From: Streptomyces reniochalinae
GTDB lineage: Bacteria; Actinomycetota; Actinomycetes; Streptomycetales; Streptomycetaceae
DNA: 64,000 nucleotides
Reading direction: 5' to 3'
Assembly (NCBI RefSeq): GCF_003323735.1
Contig: NZ_QOIM01000040.1
Coordinates: 1 to 64,000 of the forward strand
Shown: positions 1-14,064 of the stretch, piece after piece
Numbering within the stretch: position 1 is the first letter of the stretch
Layout: each line of letters begins with the position of its first letter
The notes under the pieces: model-generated
Seen by the model: only the letters and a program-made list of their open reading frames with translations
Database searches by the model: none
What the model was told of the DNA's origin: nothing
Made by a program: the position numbers and the translations under genes

Positions 1-2713
1 CGTTGGGGTGGGGGTGCTGCCAGGTCAGCGGGTGGGTGGTGGTGTGGGCGTGGGCGAGGGTGGTGGTGAGGGCGTGGGTGTCGTGGTGGTCGGGGTGGAG
101 GGTGGTGAGGACGGTGGGGGTGTCTGTTTCGCTGTTGTTGTCGGCGCCGTCGCTGAGGGTGTGGTGGATGAGTGGGGCGAGGGTGGGGGTGGGGCCGAGG
201 TCGAGGTAGGTGTTTGTGCCGGCGTTGGCGAGGGTGGTGAGCATGTGCGCGAACCGGACCGGCTGGCGAACATGCGTCACCCAGTAGCCAGGAGTGGTGA
301 TCTGCTCGGTCTCGGCGGGTTGGCCGGTGAGGTTGGAGATCAGGGGGGTGTGTGGTGGGTGGTAGGTGACTTGCTCGGCTGCTTCCCGGAAGGCGTCCAG
401 GATGGTGTCGGTGTGGGGGGAGTGGAAGGCGTGCTCGGTCGCGAGTGTCTTCACCCTGCGCCCCTGAGCCGTGAACGCCTCCACGATGGCCGCGACAGCG
501 TCCGGATCGCCGGAGATGACGGTGTGGCGGGGTGTGTTGTAGGCCGCGATACACACTTGGTCGTTCAGGTGGGGGGTGAGTTCGTCTGCGGTGGCTTGGA
601 TGCTGGCCATCGCGCCGGGAGGCAGCTGCCCCATCAGCTCTGCTCGCTTGACGATCAGGCGTGCGGCATCCGCGAGGGAGAAGACCCCCGCGCAGTGGGC
701 AGCGGTGATCTCCCCCACCGAGTGTCCGGCCAGGACGTCGGGCTTGAGGCCGTGATGCTCCAGGAGGCGGTACAGGCCCAGGTGGAGGGCGAACAGTGCG
801 GGCTGGGTGTAGCGGGTGTGGTCCAGCAGCCTGGCCGCCTCACTGCCCGGCTCGGCGCACATGACCTCCACCAGCGACCGGCCCAGCAGGGGGTCGAGGT
901 GTTGGCAGGCTTCATCGACCGCCGCCTTGAACACCGGCTCAGCGGCGTACAGCCCGGCGCCGGCCCCCGCGCGCTGCGAACCCTGGCCAGAGAACAGGAA
1001 CGCCGTCCGCCCGGAGACGTCGGCAGCCTGACCCGGGCACACCACACCGGGGCGTGTCTCGTCTTGGGCCAGGGCGCGTAGGCCCTCGATCAGCTCGTCA
1101 CGGCCCGTCCCGGTGACGACCGCACGGTGGTCGAAGACCGTACGCGTGGTGGCCAACGCCCCCGCGACAGCCGACGCCCCCAGGTCGGGACGAGTGCGCA
1201 GATGCTCCTCCAGCCGGGCCGCCTGGGCGCGCAATGCCACCTGCGACTTCGCCGACAACACCCACGACACAACCCCGCCCGGCTCCTCAACCCCCGAGCC
1301 TTCCGACAGCGCCCCCTCCACAGCGGGCGGAGCCTCCAGCACCACATGCGCATTCGTCCCACTGATCCCGAACGAAGAGACCGCAGCCCGCCGCGGACGC
1401 CCCGTCTGCGGCCACGCGGTCGACTCGGTCAACAGCCGCACCCCACCCACCGACCAGTCCACATGCGGCGTCGGCTCATCCACATGCAACGTGCGCGGCA
1501 GCACACCGTGCCGCATCGCCTCCACCATCTTGATCACACCCGCCACACCCGCGGCGGCCTGGGTGTGCCCGATGTTCGACTTCACCGACCCCAGCCACAG
1601 CGGCCGATCCCCCGGCCGGTCCTGCCCATACGTCGCCAACAGCGCCTGCGCCTCGATCGGATCACCCAACCTCGTGCCCGTACCGTGCGCCTCTACGACG
1701 TCGACATCGGCCTCGCTCAGCCGCGCGTTCGCCAGCGCCGCACGAATCACCCGCTCCTGCGACGGACCATTCGGAGCCGTCAGCTGACTGCTCGTACCGT
1801 CCTGATTGACCGCACTGCCCCGGATGACGGCCAACACCGGATGACCGTTGCGCCGCGCGTCGCAGAGCCGTTCCAGCAGGAGCAGTCCGACGCCCTCGCC
1901 CCAGCCGACGCCGTCCGCCGAGGCGGCGAACGCGCGGCAGCGCCCGTCCGGTGACAGCCCGCGCTGGCGGCTGAACTCCACGAAGACGCCGGGTGTGGAC
2001 ATCACTGTGACGCCGCCCGCCAGAGCCAGCTCGCACTCGCCGTTGCGCAGCGCCTGCCCCGCCAGGTGCATGGCGGTCAGCGACGACGAGCACGCCGTGT
2101 CGATCGTGACCGCCGGGCCCTCGAACCCGAAGGTGTGGGAGATGCGTCCCGAGGCGACGCTGGGCGAGCTGCCCGTGCCGATGAAGCCTTCGAATCCGTC
2201 CGGTGCGGGCTGTAGGCGTGCGCCGTAGTCGTTGTACATGACGCCGGTGAAGACGCCCGTGCGGCTTCCGCGCAGGGACGCGGGGGTCAGGGCCGCACGT
2301 TCGATGGTCTCCCAGGCCGTCTCCAGCAGCAGCCGCTGTTGCGGGTCGATCGCCAGTGCCTCGCGCGGACTGATGCCGAAGAAATCCGCGTCGAATCCGC
2401 TCGCGTCGTGGAGGAATCCCCCCGAGCGTGTACAGGTCTTTCCGACGCTTTCCGGGTCGGGGTCGTACAGTCTGTTGACATCCCAGCCGCGGTCCGTGGG
2501 AAAATCGCCGACGGCATCTCCGCTTTCGGTGACCAGTCGCCACAGGTCTTCGGGGGAGCGTACTCCACCGGGGTAGCGGCAGGCCGTGCCCACGATGGCG
2601 ATCGGTTCGCCGGCTTCTTCCGTGAGTTGCTGCACGCGCTGCCGAAGTCGTCCGTTCTCCAGCAGTGACGCCCGAAGCGCCTCGGCGACCTTGTCGGAGG
2701 AGATAGCCGTCAT
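1..2713 (-). CDS. Modular type I polyketide synthase, N-terminal part (KS-AT, malonyl-specific), runs off the window
   Basis: The frame is open from an ATG at 2713 to the left edge, about 904 codons, so the gene is partial only because of the window. Residues 1-32 form a short charged helix of the kind used as a docking domain, so this is probably not the first PKS protein of the line. A ketosynthase follows (about 33-460), with active-site Cys208 in DTACSSSL. The acyltransferase (about 560-880) has Ser665 in GHSVGE, and the HAFH motif at residues 761-764 predicts malonyl-CoA rather than methylmalonyl-CoA. The C-terminal end of the AT is reached at the edge, so reductive domains and ACP lie outside. 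It is transcribed away from the AOC-like/P450 unit. It should build the main polyketide chain of the cluster. Domain calls are secure; the product is not deducible. Confidence 0.95.
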   Translation of the reverse strand, partial: MTAISSDKVAEALRASLLENGRLRQRVQQLTEEAGEPIAIVGTACRYPGGVRSPEDLWRLVTESGDAVGDFPTDRGWDVNRLYDPDPESVGKTCTRSGGFLHDASGFDADFFGISPREALAIDPQQRLLLETAWETIERAALTPASLRGSRTGVFTGVMYNDYGARLQPAPDGFEGFIGTGSSPSVASGRISHTFGFEGPAVTIDTACSSSLTAMHLAGQALRNGECELALAGGVTVMSTPGVFVEFSRQRGLSPDGRCRAFAASADGVGWGEGVGLLLLERLCDARRNGHPVLAVIRGSAVNQDGTSSQLTAPNGPSQERVIRAALANARLSEADVDVVEAHGTGTRLGDPIEAQALLATYGQDRPGDRPLWLGSVKSNIGHTQAAAGVAGVIKMVEAMRHGVLPRTLHVDEPTPHVDWSVGGVRLLTESTAWPQTGRPRRAAVSSFGISGTNAHVVLEAPPAVEGALSEGSGVEEPGGVVSWVLSAKSQVALRAQAARLEEHLRTRPDLGASAVAGALATTRTVFDHRAVVTGTGRDELIEGLRALAQDETRPGVVCPGQAADVSGRTAFLFSGQGSQRAGAGAGLYAAEPVFKAAVDEACQHLDPLLGRSLVEVMCAEPGSEAARLLDHTRYTQPALFALHLGLYRLLEHHGLKPDVLAGHSVGEITAAHCAGVFSLADAARLIVKRAELMGQLPPGAMASIQATADELTPHLNDQVCIAAYNTPRHTVISGDPDAVAAIVEAFTAQGRRVKTLATEHAFHSPHTDTILDAFREAAEQVTYHPPHTPLISNLTGQPAETEQITTPGYWVTHVRQPVRFAHMLTTLANAGTNTYLDLGPTPTLAPLIHHTLSDGADNNSETDTPTVLTTLHPDHHDTHALTTTLAHAHTTTHPLTWQHPHPN

Positions 2714-2879
2714 CAGTTCCCTGCTCCCAGAGATCTTCGGGGGCCGGCACACCGTACTCAGCACCGAGATTGCATTCCGCCGGGTATTCCCGGGGGCGGG
2801 TATTTTCGGCGGGCCCACGCGGGGTCCGTGCGGGTTCCATGCGTGGCCCATTGCGCTACGGGCATCCTTCACCGCGCGA

Positions 2880-2894
2880 CTAAAGCGGCGCTAA
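2880..2894 (+). promoter_or_regulatory. Putative cluster operator, motif CTAAAGCGGCGCTAA
   Basis: This 15-mer matches the site at 2962-2976 (minus strand, CTAAAGTTGCGCTAA) at 13 of 15 positions. Weaker relatives lie before the epimerase gene and between the NanM-type methyltransferase and the glycosyltransferase. The pattern CTAAAG-N2-GC-[GC]-C-T-[AN]-A suggests a binding site for a pathway regulator. This is inference from repeated sequence only. Confidence 0.45.
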
Positions 2895-2961
2895 CTCTGC
2901 TCCAGTACTCGGGCGTGCCGCCTGCGCGATAATCCGTGCGGCTGCTCGCAGAAGCCCGGGA

Positions 2962-2976
2962 TTAGCGCAACTTTAG
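2962..2976 (-). promoter_or_regulatory. Putative cluster operator, inverted second copy
   Basis: Read on the minus strand this is CTAAAGTTGCGCTAA. It faces the copy at 2880-2894, with about 67 bp between them, inside the divergent promoter region. The inverted arrangement would suit control of both the PKS and the AOC-like/P450 unit. Confidence 0.45.
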
Positions 2977-3174
2977 TGAATGCTCCGATGCTTGCCGGGG
3001 TTTTGAGTACACGGATAAACGCCCGGGACAGGGCGGTCCGCCGTAAATGCGCCACCGCGTGGCGCGCAGCAAACGCCTCGGACACGGGTGAGGCCCGGAC
3101 GCGGGTGACGTGTCCGACAGCGAGCGGCGTGTCCGACGGCGGGCGTGAGCCCGATGACGAGTCTGGAGCCGGAG

Positions 3175-3780
3175 ATGAACTACTACGCAACGAGGGACCG
3201 GGATTCGGGTGAGGACGCGAACCCGGGTGGCCCGGTGTCCGAGCGTGCTCTCAACGCCGGCACGCTCGCGTTCCAGGGCGACCTGGGGACGTCCAGCGAG
3301 TTGGAGCCAGGCCGGCTCGCCGTCGCGGCAGCGGTCGCCGGTGGGTTGTACAAGGCCCAGGACGGTCCGCTGGGGCAGGTCCTCGACGACGTCATCGTCG
3401 TCGAGGGTCTGACGGAGCGGATCGAGAAGCTCGCGACAATCGACGATGCCGCGTCCGGCGGCGTCGACTACGCGGAGTACGAGGACGGTTTCTACGACGA
3501 GGCCGGGGAGCGCGTGGGCACGGTCGAGGGCACCGCCGTGGTGCTCACGTACACCCCCCACATGTGGCAGTACCACAGCAGCGTCACGACGTTCGAGGAC
3601 GGCACCTTCGAGACCAGCGGTGTCATCGACTGCACGGCGATCCTCAGCGGCATGACGCAGGTGCTCCAGGTCCGCGGGACGTCGGGACGTTACGCGGGCA
3701 AGCAGGGCTTCATGACGTTGACGCTGCACGACCACGAACAGCGCCCGCCGCTGTACCGGACGACGTTCGTCATGGCCTGA
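3175..3780 (+). CDS. Allene oxide cyclase-like (AOC barrel) protein
   Basis: A protein of 201 residues. Residues about 70-200 read as a beta-rich small barrel of the AOC-like family; segments such as VDYAEYEDGFYD, GTAVVLTYTP, QYHSSVTTFEDGTFET and LQVRGTSGRYAGKQGF are typical alternating strands and turns. The start at 3175 was chosen for its GGAG box six bases upstream; in-frame starts at 3145 (GTG) and 3154 have poorer sites. In bacterial clusters, small barrels of this general fold include cyclases and Diels-Alderases acting on polyketides, but the family also has members of unknown role. It is first in a unit with P450, methyltransferase and aryl PKS genes. A cyclisation or tailoring role is inference. 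Confidence 0.7.
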   Translation: MNYYATRDRDSGEDANPGGPVSERALNAGTLAFQGDLGTSSELEPGRLAVAAAVAGGLYKAQDGPLGQVLDDVIVVEGLTERIEKLATIDDAASGGVDYAEYEDGFYDEAGERVGTVEGTAVVLTYTPHMWQYHSSVTTFEDGTFETSGVIDCTAILSGMTQVLQVRGTSGRYAGKQGFMTLTLHDHEQRPPLYRTTFVMA

Positions 3781-3824
3781 CCCCGTACTCGCTCCGGTCC
3801 ACCGATCGACAAGGACTCTTGACC

Positions 3825-5036
3825 ATGGCCGAGGACTCCGGCGTCTCCACCGCGGAACCGTACGTACTGCCCACCGCACGTCCCCGCCCCTTCGACCTGC
3901 CACCGGACCTGGCGCGGGTGCGGGCCGAGCAGCCGCTCCAGCGGCTCGCCTACCCCGACGGCCACGTCGGATGGCTGGTCACCAGCTACGCCCTGGCGCG
4001 GACCGTGCTGGACGAGCCGCGGTTCAGCGCCCGGCTGGACCTGAAGCGCTCTCCCGTGGAACGCCCCGGCTCCACGGCGTTCATGGGGCGGACCGCGCCT
4101 CCGGGGATGTTCATCGGCATGGACCCGCCGGAGCACACCCGCTACCGCAGTCTGCTCACGCGGGTCTTCAGCGCGCGGCGGATGAAGGAGCTGAGCCCGC
4201 GGATCGAGCAGATCGTCGACCAGCGCCTCGACGCCATGGAGGCCGCGGGCCCTCCGGCCGACCTGGTCCCGGCGTTCTCGCTGCCGGTTCCCGTCGAGGT
4301 GATCAGCGAGTTGATGGGGGCGCCAGAGGCGCAGCGTGAGGCGCTGGAGCGCAACGCGGCCACCTTCGTCAGCCTCAACGCGACCCCCGAGCAGGTGGGA
4401 GCGGCCATCGGGGAGATCTCCGGATCGCTGATGGAACTCGTGCGGCAGAAGCGCAAGGCGCCGGGGAACGACGTGCTGAGCGACCTGACCGAGAGCGACC
4501 TCACCGACGAGGAACTCGTCGGCATCGCGATGCTGCTGCTGGCCGCGGGCCACGAGACCACGGCGAACATGCTCGCGCTGGGCACCTACGCGCTGCTCAG
4601 GGAGGAGGACCAGCGCGCGGCCCTCACCGCCGATCCCGGGCTGCTGGACAACGCCGTCGAGGAGTTGATGCGCTACCTGACCGTCGTCCAGTACAGCCCG
4701 ACGCGGGCGCCGCTGGAGGACACGGAGCTGGACGGGCAGCTCATCAAAGCCGGCGAGACCATCACGGTCTCGCTGCCCGCGGCCAACAGGGACCCGGAGC
4801 GGTTCGAGAACCCGGAGAAGCTGGATGTCACGGCGCCGCCGACGGCGCACCTGGCGTTCGGCCACGGGCTGCACCTGTGCCTGGGCCAGCAGCTCGCGCG
4901 CATCGAGATGCGCATCGGCTTCCAGAAACTCTTCGCACGCTTCCCCGGGCTGCGCCTCGCGGCCGCGCCGGAGGAGATCCCGATGCGGGAGGACATGAAC
5001 ACCTACGGCGTCCACCGGCTGCCCGTCGCCTGGTAG
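3825..5036 (+). CDS. Cytochrome P450 monooxygenase
   Basis: A protein of 403 residues, the normal size for a soluble bacterial CYP. The I-helix oxygen-binding motif AGHETT is at 241-246, the K-helix ExxR at 280-283 (ELMR), and the haem-binding loop FGHGLHLCLG at 345-354 with Cys352 as thiolate ligand. It would hydroxylate or otherwise oxidise the polyketide or a sugar-bearing intermediate, using a separate ferredoxin and reductase, which are not in the window. It starts 44 bases after the AOC-like gene and ends 37 before the methyltransferase gene, so it is very likely co-transcribed with both. The substrate cannot be read from the sequence. Confidence 0.95.
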   Translation: MAEDSGVSTAEPYVLPTARPRPFDLPPDLARVRAEQPLQRLAYPDGHVGWLVTSYALARTVLDEPRFSARLDLKRSPVERPGSTAFMGRTAPPGMFIGMDPPEHTRYRSLLTRVFSARRMKELSPRIEQIVDQRLDAMEAAGPPADLVPAFSLPVPVEVISELMGAPEAQREALERNAATFVSLNATPEQVGAAIGEISGSLMELVRQKRKAPGNDVLSDLTESDLTDEELVGIAMLLLAAGHETTANMLALGTYALLREEDQRAALTADPGLLDNAVEELMRYLTVVQYSPTRAPLEDTELDGQLIKAGETITVSLPAANRDPERFENPEKLDVTAPPTAHLAFGHGLHLCLGQQLARIEMRIGFQKLFARFPGLRLAAAPEEIPMREDMNTYGVHRLPVAW

Positions 5037-5073
5037 CGGACGGCGCCCTTACTACTGCGAAAGGCCGGCCAGC

Positions 5074-5835
5074 ATGGTTTCCACCGGTGCGCTGCGCGAC
5101 CCCCGGGTGCTCGACGTCCTCGAAAGGCTCGACGCCGGCAACTCCGCGTCGTTCGAGACCGTCAACGACATGGGCAGGTCGACGGAGACGTGGAGTGACG
5201 ACCCGTTCGACTTCGCGGAGCTGCCGCTCTCGGTCAGCTCCGAGATCGGCCAGCTCATCTATCTGACGGCGCGGGCCGCGAAGGTCACCCGCGCCGTCGA
5301 CTTCGCCACCTCGGTCGGCACCTCGCTGATCTACCTCGCGGCGGCGGTGCGGGACAACGGCGGCGGGCTGGTGATCGGCTCCGAGGTCGTGCCCGCCAAG
5401 GTGAAGGCCGCTCAGCGCAACGTCGACGACGCCGGGCTCACGGACTACGTGGAGATCCGCGAGGGCGACGCGCGCGAAACACTGAAGGAGCTGGGCGGCC
5501 CGGTGGGGTACGCCATCGTGGACGGGTTCCAGGAGTCGCGCGACGGCTGGGCGGGCGAGCGGGGTTCGTCGCTCGCGCTGGACGTACTGAGGCTGCTCAC
5601 CCCGCAGCTGGCTCCGGGCGCCGTCCTCGTCAACGACAACGCGGAGCCCGACTACCTGGAGCACGTGCGCGATCCCGCGAACGGCTTCCGTTCCAGCTGG
5701 ATTCCGGTGACGCCTCAGCTCTCGGAAGCCGAGCGGCGCAGGCTCGGGGCGGCCATGAAGAGCCTGACCCCGCAGTCTCCGCTGGTGACGCTGATGCCCA
5801 GCGCCCCGGGGCTGGAGTTCTCGGTGCGCGACTGA
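5074..5835 (+). CDS. SAM-dependent O-methyltransferase (class I, catechol-OMT-like)
   Basis: A protein of 253 residues of the bacterial O-methyltransferase family 3 type. The SAM-binding region is at about 72-115: AVDFATSVGTSLIYLA, then a strand ending in the acidic residue of GSEVVPAKV. A catalytic-side Asp is in AIVDGFQESRD, and VNDNAEPDY follows. The glycine-rich loop is less canonical than usual (TSVGTS). It lies between the P450 and the KAS III-like gene in one unit. Likely substrates are the phenol of the salicylate-type unit or a hydroxyl made by the P450; which one is inference. Confidence 0.8.
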   Translation: MVSTGALRDPRVLDVLERLDAGNSASFETVNDMGRSTETWSDDPFDFAELPLSVSSEIGQLIYLTARAAKVTRAVDFATSVGTSLIYLAAAVRDNGGGLVIGSEVVPAKVKAAQRNVDDAGLTDYVEIREGDARETLKELGGPVGYAIVDGFQESRDGWAGERGSSLALDVLRLLTPQLAPGAVLVNDNAEPDYLEHVRDPANGFRSSWIPVTPQLSEAERRRLGAAMKSLTPQSPLVTLMPSAPGLEFSVRD

Positions 5836-5936
5836 GCCGCGTCCCCGCCCCGCCGGCCGGAACCCGTCCGGCCCCCTCCGTCCCCCGTCGGCCACTTCCC
5901 GGGGACGCGTCCAGTCATCCGAGAGAGGAGACGGCC

Positions 5937-6980
5937 GTGCAGACGCACGACATGTTCATCACGGGAGTCGGGTCCTACCTGCCCCAGACGGTCACCGTCG
6001 AGCAGGCCGTCGAGCAGGGGCTGTATCCGCCGGACGCCGTGGAGGAGCACCAGCTGGGCGGGGCCGCCGTCGCCGGGGACGTCTCGGCACCGGAGATGGC
6101 GCTGATGGCGGCCGAGGAGGCGGTCAAACGCAGCGGCGGCTCTCCGGAGGAGATCGATCTGCTGCTGTACGCGGACACCTGGCACCAGGGCCCCGACGGC
6201 TGGCAGCCGCAGTACTACGTGCAGCGCCACCTGCTGGGCGACAAGGCGCTCGGGCTGGAGATCCGCCAAGGCTGCAACGGCATGTTCAGCGCCATAGAGC
6301 TGGCGGCCGGGCACCTGCGGGCCGTGCCTGAGCGCCGCAGGGCGCTGCTGGTGGCCTCGGACAACTACGGGACTCCGCTGATGGACCGGTGGCGCTCGGG
6401 TCCCGGGTTCATCATCGGCGACGCCGCCAGCGCGCTCGTCCTCGACAAGGAGCACGGGTTCGCCCAGCTGCTCTCGGTGACCTCGGGCATCGTCTCGGAG
6501 TCCGAGGAGGTCCACAGGTACGGCGAGGAGCTGTTCCCGCCAGGCTGCACGTCCGGGCGCGAGGTGGACTTCGCGGCCCGCTCCGCCGCGTTCAACCGGC
6601 GTGCCTTGACGGAGGCCGGCGGTACCCGCGTGTGGCCGAAGGTGCACCAGCTGATCGGCGACATCGTCCGGCAGAGCCTCGACGAGGCGGGCATCGGGCT
6701 CGACGACGTCACACGGGTCGCGATGATGAACCACTCTAGGGAGATCACGGAGCAGCGTTTCCTCGCCGTGCTGGGACTGCCGTTGTCCAGGTCGACGTGG
6801 GAGTTCGGGCGGATGGTCGGGCACATCGGGGCCAGCGACCAGATCGTCTCCCTCGACCACCTCGTCTCCACCGGCGAGCTGGCCCCCGGAGACCACATGC
6901 TGCTGTTCAGCGTCGGCCCCGGCATCACCGTCTCCAGCGCCGTCGTCAAGGTCCTGCACGACGCACCGTGGCGGGCCTGA
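5937..6980 (+). CDS. KAS III-like acyltransferase for aryl-polyketide transfer
   Basis: A protein of 347 residues with thiolase fold, starting at a GTG preceded by GAGGAG at a six-base spacing. Cys113 lies in QGCNGMF, the KAS III nucleophile position. His266 is in MMNHSREI. The Asn of true FabH enzymes is replaced: the motif reads GHIGASD, giving Asp301. A Cys-His-Asp set is known from KAS III-like enzymes that transfer ready-made acyl groups (the CerJ and ChlB3 type) instead of condensing them. It directly precedes the 6-methylsalicylate-type PKS, as in chlorothricin- and avilamycin-type clusters, so it should take the aryl group off that synthase and pass it on. A separate partner acyltransferase is not in the window. 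Confidence 0.85.
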   Translation: MQTHDMFITGVGSYLPQTVTVEQAVEQGLYPPDAVEEHQLGGAAVAGDVSAPEMALMAAEEAVKRSGGSPEEIDLLLYADTWHQGPDGWQPQYYVQRHLLGDKALGLEIRQGCNGMFSAIELAAGHLRAVPERRRALLVASDNYGTPLMDRWRSGPGFIIGDAASALVLDKEHGFAQLLSVTSGIVSESEEVHRYGEELFPPGCTSGREVDFAARSAAFNRRALTEAGGTRVWPKVHQLIGDIVRQSLDEAGIGLDDVTRVAMMNHSREITEQRFLAVLGLPLSRSTWEFGRMVGHIGASDQIVSLDHLVSTGELAPGDHMLLFSVGPGITVSSAVVKVLHDAPWRA

Positions 6981-7061
6981 CCGGCCATGACCGTCCACTC
7001 CTCCTCGCCGACAGGACGCGCGTCCGCCGTCGGTGACCTTCCGGCGAAAGGTGAAGCGTCG

Positions 7062-12539
<5,478 letters not shown>

Positions 12540-12558
12540 CAGACAAGGTGGTGGAGAC

Positions 12559-13530
12559 ATGCGCGTTCTGGTGACCGGGGCGGCCGGTTTCATCGGTTCA
12601 CACTTCGTCAGGGAACTGCTGCGCGGCTCCTATCCGGCCTTCGAGGACGTCCGGCTCACCGTCCTGGACAAGCTCACCTACGCCGGCAACCGGAAGAACC
12701 TCGCCCCCGTCGCCGACGATCCCCGGTGGGAGCTCGTGCACGGCGACATCTGCGACCCGCGGCGGGTGCGGCAGGCCATGCGCGGCGCGGACCTGGTGGT
12801 GCACTTCGCCGCCGAGTCCCACGTGGACCGGTCCATCACCGACTCCGCCACCTTCATCCGCACCAACGTGCTGGGCACGCACACCCTGTTGCAGGCCGCC
12901 GTGGCCGAGGGGGTGGGGCGCTTCGTGCACGTCTCCACGGACGAGGTCTACGGATCGATTCCCGAGGGCGCCTGGGGTGAGGAGTGCATCCTGGCGCCCA
13001 CCTCCCCCTACGCGGCGTCCAAGGCGTCTTCCGACCTGCTGGCGCTGGCCTTCCACCGCACCCACGGTCTCGACGTCCGTGTCACCCGCTGTTCCAACAA
13101 CTACGGCCCGTACCAGTATCCGGAAAAAGTCATTCCACTCTTTGTCACCAACCTGCTGGACGGGGTCCCCGTACCGCTGTACGGGGACGGGATGAACAGC
13201 CGGGACTGGCTGCATGTCGACGACCACTGCCGCGCCCTCGCGCTCGTCGCGACCAAGGGAAAGGCGGGCAACGTCTACAACATCGGAGGCGGCGCGGAGC
13301 TGGTCAACACCGAGTTGACCAAGCGCATTCTGGACGGCTTCGGCAGGGACTGGACCGCCGTCGAGAGCGTCTCGGACCGGGTGGCGCACGATCGCCGGTA
13401 CTGCGTGGACCCGCAGAAGATCACCGACGAGCTCGGATGGGTCCCCCTCATCGCTTTCGAGGACGGCCTGGAGGACACGATCCGCTGGTACAGGGAGAAC
13501 CGGGACTGGTGGACGCCGCTGAAGGCGTGA
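12559..13530 (+). CDS. rmlB: dTDP-glucose 4,6-dehydratase
   Basis: A protein of 323 residues of the extended SDR family. The NAD-binding motif GAAGFIGSH is at residues 7-15, the Ser/Thr-Asp-Glu catalytic segment is STDEVYG, and the Tyr/Lys pair is in SPYAASKAS. It converts dTDP-glucose to dTDP-4-keto-6-deoxyglucose, the common precursor of the cluster's deoxysugars. It starts 19 bases after the aryl PKS gene with a GGAG site and ends the plus-strand unit. The thymidylyltransferase that would supply dTDP-glucose is not in the window. Confidence 0.95.
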   Translation: MRVLVTGAAGFIGSHFVRELLRGSYPAFEDVRLTVLDKLTYAGNRKNLAPVADDPRWELVHGDICDPRRVRQAMRGADLVVHFAAESHVDRSITDSATFIRTNVLGTHTLLQAAVAEGVGRFVHVSTDEVYGSIPEGAWGEECILAPTSPYAASKASSDLLALAFHRTHGLDVRVTRCSNNYGPYQYPEKVIPLFVTNLLDGVPVPLYGDGMNSRDWLHVDDHCRALALVATKGKAGNVYNIGGGAELVNTELTKRILDGFGRDWTAVESVSDRVAHDRRYCVDPQKITDELGWVPLIAFEDGLEDTIRWYRENRDWWTPLKA

Positions 13531-14064
13531 CGCGGCGCCGACTGGCGCGTTGCGCAGAGAAGTCGAGGAGCGGAGAGGCACATACTTCATTTGCGGCAGT
13601 CTTGTTTCAGCCAATTGTGTAGGGCGTCGCCCCCGGCTGTCCTGTCTTGACGGCGCGATATAATGAGGCGGACTGAGTTCCGGTTGTCGCAAGCGCCTCA
13701 GGCTGCGCGTGAAGTGGCGCAGTCGGGTCGACTTACCGGGGTTACTGATGCTCACGGGGGCTGACGATGCACGATGCAATAGTCCAAAAGGGATATGGCG
13801 CCGAAACGGGGCTCGGTGGGAGCGCAATCCGCCGGGCGCACCCCAACAGTCCGATTCCGCTCGAATGCGTCGAACGGTGTTCGGTCTAAAACCTTCGCTT
13901 AGCGGATAACCGGCTCGGTGGCACGGACCCATTGCAGCAGCGGAGCGCCCCACCCATGACCGCACACCGGTGGCGCTGGCGCCCGCATGCCGGCCTTCAC
14001 GGGCCCGTGCGCCTCACCGTGCTGATCAACAGGATCCCCTGACGTTGACTTGTGACGGTGCCCG
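13531..14064. other. Non-coding stretch before the LAL regulator gene
   Basis: About 530 bases with no convincing gene and a lower GC content than the flanks. A perfect TATAAT lies at 13659-13664, but no good -35 element sits at the expected distance. TCTAAAA and GCTTAGCGG near 13887-13905 loosely recall the cluster operator motif. It probably holds the promoter and a long leader of the regulator gene. Confidence 0.4.

Larger units (their letters stand above)
2714..3174. promoter_or_regulatory. Divergent promoter region between modular PKS and AOC-like/P450 unit
   Basis: About 460 bases without a convincing gene separate two divergently transcribed biosynthetic units. The stretch is more AT-rich than its flanks and carries two copies of a 15-bp motif in opposite orientation (2880-2894 and 2962-2976), listed separately. 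GGGTATT also occurs twice, 16 bp apart, near 2784-2806. No clear -10/-35 pair could be fixed. Confidence 0.6.

Noticed and set aside
13659-13664. Perfect TATAAT box before the LAL regulator gene
   Set aside because: No acceptable -35 hexamer lies 16-18 bases upstream and the site is about 400 bases from the gene; kept only as a remark in the gap entry.
13709-13909. Short open frame of 66 codons in the gap before the LAL gene
   Set aside because: Codon use is not Streptomyces-like, there is no ribosome site and no recognisable protein motif.
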